Positions 1 to 6,615 of a stretch of 14,805 bases of DNA are shown here, one piece after another. A program made the translations under genes and the position numbers. The DNA comes from Baffinella frigidus (Eukaryota; Cryptophyceae; Cryptomonadales; Baffinellaceae): positions 525,781 to 540,585 of the forward strand of contig MU646500.1 of assembly GCA_026770585.1 (NCBI GenBank), written 5' to 3'. Each line of letters opens with the position of its first letter. The stretch's first letter is position 1. Below the pieces are notes generated by a model. That model was not told the origin of the DNA. It saw only the letters and a list, made by a program, of their open reading frames with translations, and did no database searches.

Positions 1-355
1 GGGGGGGGAGAGGGGCCCTGAAAACCTCAAAAGAATATTCAGATCGACACGTGACGCACATCAATTAATACTAGCGCTTTGCAAACACGCACATTCTTCA
101 GCATGTTCTAGTTTCGTTATCAACAGGGCATCTCTCCATGTCGTTCGTACCTCCGATCCGTCTGCAGCGCCTTCTCGAGGCGAGAACGCGACATCTGCTC
201 ACACGCGTGCGCGCCATTCAATCGTTGCTCACGAGAAACACAGCAAACCTGGTCCACAATGCTCTAGAGCAACGGTGGAAACCCGGAGCATGCAATTTTG
301 CTCGCCTGCAAAGAATCGGACGGAAAATCGGTGGAATTATTCGGGGAGAACGGAC
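1..355. other. No supported gene; intron or 3' part of the CMTR1-like unit
   Basis: The next exon of the CMTR1-like gene should lie to the left, but no segment here gives both a convincing splice pair and homology. A CTGCAG acceptor-like site near 162 on the minus strand is followed only 11 bases later by a GTACGA donor, which is too little to call. Confidence 0.4.
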
Positions 356-486
356 CTCGACGCCGGGGTCGGCGCGTCCGCGGAAGCCGATGCAGACCAG
401 GTAGCGCTCCGACTTGGACGGGGAGGTCATCGAGGGCTTGATGATGGTGACTTTCTCGAAGCAGTGGGTCAGGAGGTATACCGCGC
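356..486 (-). CDS. CMTR1: CMTR1-like exon 14 (gene continues off the left edge)
   Basis: AVYLLTHCFEKVTIIKPSMT and SPSKSERYLVCIGFRG are a strong match to the C-terminal strand pair of the CMTR1 methyltransferase domain; E401 is in SERYLV. The acceptor is CTTCCCCGCAG. The left boundary (GAG|GTCCGT) is the weakest part of the call. Confidence 0.88.
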
Positions 487-3400
487 CTGCGGGGAAGAGA
501 GTCAGCGGCGGTACACAACGCCTGTCTGCAAGGACACGGGTCCAAGGTGGTGCACAGCGCCTGTTTGCAAGGGCAACAGTCACACGATTGGACCAACGCC
601 GCAGACGTGCGTTTCCAAACTCGCGAAGGGGATATCCGAAGGATGGAAGTTCTTTGCGTCGGGAGGGGTGGTGGCTGGCACGAGGAGGAAAAGCACACCG
701 ATGGTGGGGCGGCCGAGAGTGTCGGTGATGCCGCAGATGAACGATCCGTCCTTCTCCAGGATCCTCAGCACTGCGAGCATCTGCGAACACCCACCAAAGC
801 CCCCGAGAGTTCATCCCTCGTCAGTCAAGGTCTGACCTGCAACAGGCAGATGACAACGAAGGCAAGGGCGGGGGGGCGGGCTGGCGCCAGAAAGTGGAGT
901 CACTCTGTGTAGAGGTCACGCAACCTCCCACGGCATGCACACCGCGGCAAGGGCAGGGGGCGCGGGGAGCACCTGGCACCAGAGAGTGGACGCGCTCTGC
1001 GGCTCGCTTGACCGCGCGGTCGAGCCTGCTCAGGCACGCGCGGGTTGATGGCAGGGTCAAGCACTCTCTGTTGCTGCTGCTGAGGTAGTGGCAAGGCAGG
1101 ATCGAAATGCACTGATTTTGAACCCCGCCGCAGGCTGTGGGCAGTCGTCCGATTGCGCAACCGACAGCGAGAAGGAAAGGAAGGCGAGGGAGGCAGCCGT
1201 TAGGACCTTTATAATGGATTCGATCCCGCCACAAGCGCCGCCAGCCCCCTTCCATGGCAGGGTTCGGTCGGGCTAGGGGGTGGTCCACAGAGGGTATCTT
1301 GCCTGCCGGCTGCTTGCAGACCCCGTCGCCGAACACCACCGAGACCCCCTCCCTGCTCTCGCCAAGCACCTGCGGGCAGACGAAATCGGTTCAGGATCAA
1401 TTTCGGACATTCCTGTGGCGGTGTGCAACCGCGTCACCTCTCACAGTCAATCAACGCCTCTAACGGAGAGAGCACACACCTGCTTGACGAGCTCCTCCAC
1501 ATCCTCGAGAGATGCTGGGTCCATCCCCGCCCCCCCCCGCGGGAAAACCTCGAGCTGTCCCTCCTCGGGCGGGGCCTTGAAGTTTGCGGGGGTGGCGGAC
1601 GGCTTGCCGGCACGGTGCACCTGATTCGGGTGCAGGGATTAGGAATTTGGGCCCGCCGCCTCTCTGCTTGCTAGCTCCAGGTCCGTCCTGGCAGTCAAGT
1701 AAGTGGTGCACCTGCGGCACGCTCGCGCACTCAGCAGTTGCGATGCAGACCATTCATACAGTACGGACCTGGAAATATCAAGCAGGGAGGCGGCGGGCCT
1801 AATCCCTAATCCCTAAAGCCTAAAGCCTCAACCTTGAACCTGAACCCCGGGTGCAGTGGACGGAGCGGTGGTACCTTTGGGTCTTTGAGAGGTTGGTTAC
1901 TTCCAACATAGGCGGACACCGTCCCCTTCCGTAGAAAGAGTTGGCAGAACCGGGCTCAAGGGGGATCAACCAGGGTATATGAGTTAATCGTTACCAGGAA
2001 GGAGCGGTGGACGCGTTCGCCGAAGCGCCAGAGCATGTAGTCGCTGAAGCCGCCGCGCCCCTGGTACCCGGTTCCGGGTTGAGTGTTAGAGGTCAGGCCC
2101 AAAATCCGAAGCGCAGAAGCTACACCATGTACCCCGAAACCCTTGATCATTGCTGAGCCCTCGTCAAGGGTTCAGGGTTTCGGGGGTTCGGGTTCAGGTT
2201 CAGGATGATACCCCGTGGAGGTCGGCGAAGCGCACGGGCCCGCCGCCGGACGGATCGAGGAGGATCGATGCTGCTTCCACGCCCCACAGCTCGCCGCACA
2301 CCTGCGAGAAAGAGAGTTTATTGATTACGAGGCACGCATACCCACGTACCAAGACCCCCATGCGGGGGTAAACACGGAGTTCGTCTCGCGCGCGTCAAGG
2401 GTTTCGAGGTTTGGGGTTTCGGGGTTCCGGGTTGAGGTTCAGGGTAATACCCCGTGGATGTCGGCGAGCTTGAGCGCCGAACGCGAGGCGAAGCCGAGGT
2501 CGTTGCCCACTGCGGGAAATTCAGACGCGTTTTGTTCAGGTCGCGATCGACATGGCAGGGATTGTATTGATACCAGAACGGATTACACATCGCTGCAGCT
2601 ACTGAATCCCATCACACAAGCAAGAGCCACGCGCAAGCCCAATTTACAGAGAAACTGCGACGTGTTTCAATCGCGCGACGTGCGCAAAAACTGCAGCCTT
2701 GCGCACTCTACACGGTTTGACTAGCTATCGATGTGTGAGACAGTATTCTGCCCAAACGGTCACAGGGGCGTACCGGAGTAGCAGGCCCAGCACGCGCGCT
2801 GGTCCGCAGGCGGGTCCGTCCTCTGCTTCAGAAGCTCGAGCACGATGTCGCTCCCGCAGAACTTTGACATCTTGTACTCCTGAATTTTGCGCCCTGTTGG
2901 TGGGGGGCGTGGTCACGGTGAGATGGTATGGCCGAAAAATGGCATGGTGCGTGATGAGATATCACATCGCATCCTTCTTTTGTACCAGGAAGGTAGCAAA
3001 TGTTACACTGAAGCTGTGCTCGAAGGTTTCACGCACCAGACAAGAGAAACGCCCACGGTTCAAGCCTTCCTGCCAGCCACCGAGGGTGGATACCAAGCAA
3101 ACCTAGCCTCCGTTGGGGGGAAAGCACGGTGGCCATGTTGTTATCAACCAAAGTCTCTCTCCCATATATGAAACGATCACGCTTTTGGATGGTATCAATA
3201 AGCTCTCTTGCTCTCTCTCATGAACTAACCGTTGAAATGCAGCCGGTTCTTTGTGGCTCTCTCTTGGTATCAAGAAAGCTCTCTCTCCCTCTCCCTCTCC
3301 CTCTCCCTCTCTCTCTCATAAACGTCCAATCTCTCTAATACATACACCGTTGTAGAAATTTTGGGTGGGGGGAGGGTGCCTGTCACGATTAGCCCGAGAC

Positions 3401-5265
3401 TCGCCTCCCCCTCCAGCTTGCGCGGCGGCCGGAAGACGATCACCGATCGCGGCTCCACGTGCACCATCTGCGCGGTCCAGGGTTCAGGGCTTAGGGTGTA
3501 GGGCGTTGGGGAGAGGATGCGCTTTGGAGTCATGGAGGCTCTCGGCCCTTGGAACCTGCACCGTCTGCATACAAGAAGGACGGGAGGAGTTTATGGTTCA
3601 AGGTTCAGGGTTCAGGGCTTTGGGGGGAGGAGGCGTTTCAGAGTGGTGGAAGATGCACTGACGATAACTGTTTCCTATCTCTTCTGTGGTGAGGTAGGAG
3701 TGAGAGGCGGCGTGAGTGTAATACAAAGCAACACGCACCAAGACGATACCTGCACTGCCGATTGCAGAAGCAAGGCCGGGAAGCTTCTGCATCGAAGCTT
3801 CAGGGTGCTGTGCACGTCAAGCATCAGATGAAGATGTACTCAGCAGTGCACGGATGCTTGGACGCAAGCGCCAGGAGTCAACACGAGTCGTAGGGTGGAG
3901 GCTCGCAACCTGTCCTGATTCGAACTTATCGACCGTCTTGATGCCCCCGCGGTCCCCGGGCGTCTTGTCGCTCGCCTGAGTGAAGAGGGGGGGTAAGGAT
4001 TAGGTTGAAGGGGAGGTTAGGATTTGGGTTGACGGGGGGGGGGGGGCACCGTTTATGGAGAGGGCAAGCGCTCGATTGTTACAGCGGAAGCACAGTTTCT
4101 GGCGGCAAAAACGCCGTTTGTTTCAGGGGAAAGCACGGTTTATGGGTGGGGGGGGTGGGGGGGGATATGGAGAAGGGAAAGCGCCAGGTATGGATGCGAA
4201 AGCACCGTTCGTTTGAGGCGAAAGTAGGGTTATGGAGGGGAAGGAACCAAAAGAATACGGTCTCAGGTGTAGTACACCACCGGTAAAACACGGTCTCAAG
4301 GACTACACCACAAGGAGCAGGCGCACACCTTGGTCGGCTCGATGCGCCCCTGCCCGTCCTTCCCGAGCCCACCCCCCTCCGTGTAGCCCATCTTTGCCAT
4401 CTGTTTCGCCGCGAAAGATAACTCGGGCACGCCCTCTGCCTCGATGATGCCTGCGACACGTTCGACCCCAGACACGATGGAACGCGTACGCTCAGGGGTG
4501 AGGGAGTCCAAGCCCGCAGCCGTCCGCAGTGCCGGGGTGAGGAGCGCAAGGCTGCTCGGAGGCAAAGAGCCTGCGCGGCAGAGGGGCGGGGGTTAGCTGC
4601 ACTACAGGTCAATGCGCAGTTCACACCGCACGAAGTCTTCAGGCCGCATGCGGTGTTTCCTGGTGCTGAGGGAGCTCTGACCTTCGGTGCCGTCGGAGGT
4701 GACCCTGGAGAGCGGGGTACTGCTCGAGGATCCGTCCGGGCCTGTGTGGCGCTTGGTGGGCGGAACGACTCCTGGCGCCCTGACCTGCACACGGGGCGTT
4801 TCAGAAAGCATCCTTTACGGAGAAGGAACCGCGCCGTTTATGGCACCTGCATCTGCCCAAACCATTAACCCAACCCCTAAACCCTACGGAACTACGGCAA
4901 GCCGAGGCACAATTCGGGGGTGGACGGGGGGTGGAGAATCTCGGTCAATGTTTTGTGTTTAGGGTTTAGGATTTAGGGTGTAGGGTTGAGGGTTTAATGG
5001 TTCAGGGTTTGGCGTTGAGGGTTTAGGGTTTCTGGTTTATGGTTTACGGTTTATGGTTTAGGGTTTATGGTTCAGGGGTTAGGGTTTAGGGTTTAGGGTT
5101 TAGGGCTTAGGCTTCGGAGTTCAGGGTTTAGGGTTTAGGGTTCCCCGAATGTCGGGAGGGCACCTGATCGCGTGCGTCGCGTTTGCCTTGCCTGGTGGGG
5201 AGGTCGCCCCCATCCTTGTTCTTGCCCTTGTTTGTACCCCCGGTGCTCATCTTCTTCCCGGTGAG
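356..5265 (-). CDS. CMTR1: CMTR1-like G-patch plus FtsJ-type methyltransferase, partial at left edge, catalytic site eroded
   Basis: Fourteen exons (5164-5265, 4682-4784, 4329-4450, 3910-3975, 3387-3467, 2774-2879, 2451-2509, 2212-2301, 1995-2060, 1480-1620, 1303-1369, 973-1025, 699-780, 356-486) join in frame to at least 418 codons counted from the ATG at 5250. Domain order matches cap1 methyltransferase CMTR1: basic Ser/Gly/Lys-rich N-terminus, G-patch (about residues 75-104), the KFCGSDIVLELL region, SRSALKLAD (K202), motif I region FADLHGGRGGFSDYMLW, VVFGDG (D322), GSFICGITD, and SERYLVCIGF (E401). The family's catalytic K-D-K has its second lysine replaced by G364. Motif I reads HGGRGG instead of CAGPGG, and the GFGMTLKG motif is not recognisable although the domain length is normal. 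It may therefore be non-catalytic, acting through RNA binding or a G-patch helicase partner (inference). The C-terminal part lies beyond base 1. Confidence 0.8.
699..780 (-). CDS. CMTR1: CMTR1-like exon 13 (lysine replaced)
   Basis: MLAVLRILEKDGSFICGITD then TLGRPTI. It aligns without gaps to human CMTR1 from GHFICKTFD, with glycine (codon GGC) at the catalytic lysine position. The acceptor is GTTCGCAG. It ends in phase 1 at G|GTGTGC. Confidence 0.83.
973..1025 (-). CDS. CMTR1: CMTR1-like exon 12
   Basis: 17 codons after two bases: STARSSEPQSASTLWCQ. WCQ followed by MLAVL fits LLLCQFLMAL in CMTR1. The acceptor is CCTGAGCAG (phase 1) and the donor CAG|GTGCTC (phase 0). Confidence 0.65.
1303..1369 (-). 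CDS. CMTR1: CMTR1-like exon 11 (aspartate motif), GC donor
   Basis: VLGESREGVSVVFGDGVCKQ then PA. VVFGDG aligns with FLMADGG, so D322 is the catalytic aspartate. The acceptor is TGCCCGCAG. The exon ends GGCAG|GCAAGA, a GC donor in phase 1. The next exon begins with the two bases needed. Confidence 0.7.
1480..1620 (-). CDS. CMTR1: CMTR1-like exon 10
   Basis: 47 codons including PANFKAPPEEGQLEVFPRGG and MDPASLEDVEELVKQ. It matches the CMTR1 stretch from NDFK through the F-x-P-Y-Y-G loop to the helix before the catalytic aspartate. The family's GFGMTL strand would lie at its start but reads AGKPSATP. The reading passes through a run of nine G without a frame break. Donor CAG|GTGTGT. Confidence 0.75.
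1634..1814. mobile_element. Foldback (long inverted repeat) element in an intron
   Basis: Left arm 1634-1687 and right arm 1761-1814 are inverted copies with roughly 85% identity by eye. Core shared strings are GCCCGCCGCCTC, CTGCTTG and CCAGGTCCGT. The loop is about 70 bases. It lies in the intron between CMTR1-like exons 9 and 10. No coding capacity; MITE-like. Confidence 0.7.
1995..2060 (-). CDS. CMTR1: CMTR1-like exon 9 (SAM motif I, altered)
   Basis: GRGGFSDYMLWRFGERVHRS then FL. FSDYMLWR matches FSEYVLWR of CMTR1 after the glycine loop. Joined to exon 8 the loop reads HGGRGG rather than CAGPGG. The acceptor is GGTACCAG and the donor GTAACG, phases 0/0. Confidence 0.85.
2162..2232. repeat. 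Duplicated donor region, copy 1 (with 2393-2470)
   Basis: The last bases of CMTR1-like exon 8 and about 50 bases of the following intron resemble those of exon 7. Shared blocks on the plus strand are GTCAAGGG, GGTTTCG, GAGGTTCAGG or CAGGTTCAGG, and ATACCCCGTGGA. The introns of 151 and 149 bases begin alike. Confidence 0.7.
2212..2301 (-). CDS. CMTR1: CMTR1-like exon 8
   Basis: 30 codons, VCGELWGVEAASILLDPSGG then GPVRFADLHG. It ends at the beginning of the SAM motif: DLHG stands where the family has DLCAG or DVCAG. The acceptor is TTTCTCGCAG and the donor GGG|GTATCA, phases 0/0. Confidence 0.82.
2393..2470. repeat. Duplicated donor region, copy 2
   Basis: Partner of 2162-2232, at the 3' end of CMTR1-like exon 7 and the start of its intron. 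Confidence 0.7.
2451..2509 (-). CDS. CMTR1: CMTR1-like exon 7 (first catalytic lysine)
   Basis: GNDLGFASRSALKLADIHG corresponds to the FFLNRAAMKMAN segment of CMTR1, with the catalytic lysine as K202. The acceptor is TTTCCCGCAG and the donor GGG|GTATTA. The 3' end and following intron start are duplicated at exon 8. Confidence 0.82.
2774..2879 (-). CDS. CMTR1: CMTR1-like exon 6
   Basis: EYKMSKFCGSDIVLELLKQR and on to ACWACYS. It resembles the FCS..LL..L helix at the start of the CMTR1 methyltransferase domain. The acceptor is AAAATTCAG. It ends TCC G|GTACGC in phase 1, completed by TG in exon 7. Confidence 0.78.
3279..3317. repeat. CT-rich microsatellite
   Basis: CTCTCT and CTCCCT units over 39 bases in the intron between CMTR1-like exons 5 and 6. 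Confidence 0.9.
3387..3467 (-). CDS. CMTR1: CMTR1-like exon 5
   Basis: 27 codons, MVHVEPRSVIVFRPPRKLEG then EASLGLI. The acceptor is CGCGCAG and the donor GTGACA, phases 0/0, fitting both neighbours. No motif is recognised. It lies between the G-patch and the methyltransferase domain. Confidence 0.6.
3479..3655. repeat. Tandem duplicate in an intron
   Basis: 3479-3540 and 3597-3655 share GGGTTCAGGGCT, then TTGGGGAGAGGATGCG against TTGGGGGGAGGAGGCG, with a small deletion in the second copy. No gene content. Confidence 0.45.
3910..3975 (-). CDS. CMTR1: CMTR1-like exon 4
   Basis: 22 codons, ASDKTPGDRGGIKTVDKF then ESGQ, completing the tail of the G-patch (the usual K..RGGI-type end). The acceptor is CTTCACTCAG and the donor CAG|GTTGCG, phases 0/0. 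Confidence 0.72.
4004..4290. repeat. Degenerate G-rich minisatellite
   Basis: Repeated motifs of the form GAAAGCACCGTTTATGG followed by runs of G, about 30 to 60 bases apart (4083, 4131, 4170, 4199). Related motifs recur at 4828 and at 9183-9400. Lies in the intron before CMTR1-like exon 4. Confidence 0.5.
4329..4450 (-). CDS. CMTR1: CMTR1-like exon 3, G-patch domain
   Basis: KQMAKMGYTEGGGLGKDGQG then RIEPTK is a clear G-patch (hydrophobic residue, MGY, GxGLGKxGQG). In human CMTR1 the equivalent domain binds the helicase DHX15. Acceptor GTGTCGCAG in phase 1; donor AAG|GTGTGC in phase 0. Confidence 0.9.
4682..4784 (-). CDS. CMTR1: CMTR1-like exon 2
   Basis: 34 codons plus one base: VRAPGVVPPTKRHTGPDG, then SSSSTPLSRVTSDGTE. 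It is a Ser/Thr/Pro-rich disordered linker before the G-patch. The acceptor is CGTGTGCAG and the donor GTCAGA, phase 1. The same frame is open upstream to an ATG at 4811, an alternative start that would leave out exon 1. Confidence 0.6.
4957..5140. repeat. Interstitial TTTAGGG-type array
   Basis: Mostly TTTAGGG units with variants (TTTATGG, TTCAGGG, TTGAGGG) over about 180 bases, within the intron following CMTR1-like exon 1. Confidence 0.9.
5164..5265 (-). CDS. CMTR1: CMTR1-like exon 1, or linker exon of a fused gene
   Basis: LTGKKMSTGGTNKGKNKDGG and on to KRDARDQ: basic, low complexity and probably disordered, like CMTR1 N-termini. An internal ATG at 5250 could start the protein. The upstream acceptor GCTTTTTCGCAG looks genuine and is in phase 0 with it, so the exon may be internal or contain the end of a spliced 5' leader. 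The donor is GTGCCC, phase 0. Confidence 0.65.
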
Positions 5266-5442
5266 CTGCGAAAAAGCGTCCCCCGAACGACGGTTAACTG
5301 ACCCGCGCAGTTTTTTACCGGAAGGCAACTAATCCGCATAGGCTCAGTACCAGAAACCCGGCTTAGAGTCAACAGTGGACACCAACCACAATAGAAATTG
5401 CGATTGCACACGGTGACAGCTGTCCGACCCCCGACCCCCCAC

Positions 5443-5469
5443 TTGGTTCGCCTCTCTACGGCCGGAGAG
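5443..5469 (-). CDS. Possible linker microexon
   Basis: Nine codons, LSGRREANQ, with acceptor GTTTGCAG and donor GTGGGG, phases 0/0. The acceptor and first codons duplicate those of the next exon (LTGKK at 5265). If real, it joins exon 12 of the CMTR2 part to the CMTR1 part in frame; if not, it is an exon relic. Confidence 0.3.
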
Positions 5470-5890
5470 CTGCAAACCAGCGTCCCCCGCTCCATGGTTA
5501 ACTAATCCGGGCAGGATTTGCTTTGTTGACCATCAGCGAGCTTCTCGAGTGGTGTCGGCGTGCGGCTCCAGAGTAGAAAGCCGCGTTCATTTGGACGGCA
5601 ACTGCAATTTGATTTCGTCCGTGTGCTGAACGCGCGCTCTGGAGATGCTCAGGACGGCCAGGCTGCCACGAGGAAACGAGGGTCTCCCCACACCAATATA
5701 CCGCATCGAATCGTCGCATTGCATTATACAAAGTGTCACTGGAGAAGGGAATTACCCGGCCCCCATTTGGCAGGGGCGCAACGAGGCGGGCATGGTCGAT
5801 CGGCATGATCCGGAAACGCCGCAACCACTCTCCCAACACCTGTCAATTCAAAGAATTGAAACAGTCATCACACCACTGAATGGAATGCGT

Positions 5891-5955
5891 AGCCAATGAG
5901 CAGCCACCGATGCCCTTGGGAAGTGGTCCATCTAAATGATTCACGTACAAATTGC
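5891..5955. repeat. Dispersed repeat, copy 2
   Basis: Partner of 12282-12347, same orientation, diverged. Confidence 0.45.
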
Positions 5956-6531
5956 AAATCGTTTCGCCAGTAAAGAGACCACACCAATCTTGCCCGGTTG
6001 TCCGGGTACGTTGGGCACCACTCACTTTTAAGTGGCATGGCGTCAAAATTTTGTCTAAGGAACCGCCGCACCCACACACTCACCACCTGGGGAAACTGAT
6101 TTCTGAAACTGAACCTCTCTCGAGAGAACATTGATGATCATACTTGGGGAAGCCGCCGACTTGCCTGCAAAGTATTTGTTGCCAAGTTTATATCGGTGGG
6201 GGTAAAGATTGGTGCAGAAACCTTTGGGGGTACCGCAGAATGGTTCACGTTTCTGGTTGAGTACGCGTCTTGAGTGCACGATTCTGTTTGTACGCATACT
6301 ACGTTTCATACAAGTTTCAATCGCCAAACTCCCAAAACGTAGTACAAGTTTCATACCAGTTTCTGTTGCCGACACCAGTGCAATAAACTCTTCCCTCAGT
6401 TCGGAAAAGTGATGAACATGAGCCTAAAGACCAGACATGTTGTTAATTTTGATTTTCTTCTTGAGCAAACAGGCTAAGGGCTAGACCATAAAAACCAGGC
6501 AGGTTGGGGTTTGGGGTTTGGGGTTCCAGAC

Positions 6532-6615
6532 CAGCTGGCATGAAGCTTCCACCGCCTTCTTGTCGGCCGTGGAGAAGGAGTTCTCGAGGTCGAGGTTCCG
6601 CTGGATCACCGCGCC
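6532..6615 (-). CDS. CMTR2: CMTR2-like exon 12
   Basis: 28 codons, [20 protein letters not shown] then AVEASCQL. It resembles the helical stretch after the FARLQ-like region of CMTR2. The acceptor is CTCTGGCAG, phase 0. The donor is CTG|GTCTGG in phase 0. If unspliced, the frame runs 14 more codons to a TAG at 6481-6483, so it could also be the last exon. Confidence 0.72.

Larger units (their letters stand above)
5266..6531. other. Linker or intergenic region between the CMTR2-like and CMTR1-like units
   Basis: Apart from the possible microexon at 5443-5469 no coding exon is supported. I see no AATAAA on the minus strand here. Another acceptor-like site (TCCTCGTGGCAG near 5662) precedes a short open stretch with no homology. 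The region holds a local duplication (5259-5306 and 5462-5510) and one copy of a dispersed repeat (5891-5955). At 1266 bases it would be the longest intron of the window if spliced out whole. Confidence 0.5.

Noticed and set aside
218-814. A 198-codon minus-strand open frame taken as one gene
   Set aside because: Only 356-486 matches the family. A strong acceptor at 487 and the phase-matched exon at 699-780 in another frame show that the rest is intron and shadow.
6055-6375. A 106-codon minus-strand open frame
   Set aside because: No homology, no convincing acceptor and donor in phase with the neighbours, and low-order repeats (GTTTCATAC, ACGTAGTACAAG) explain part of it.
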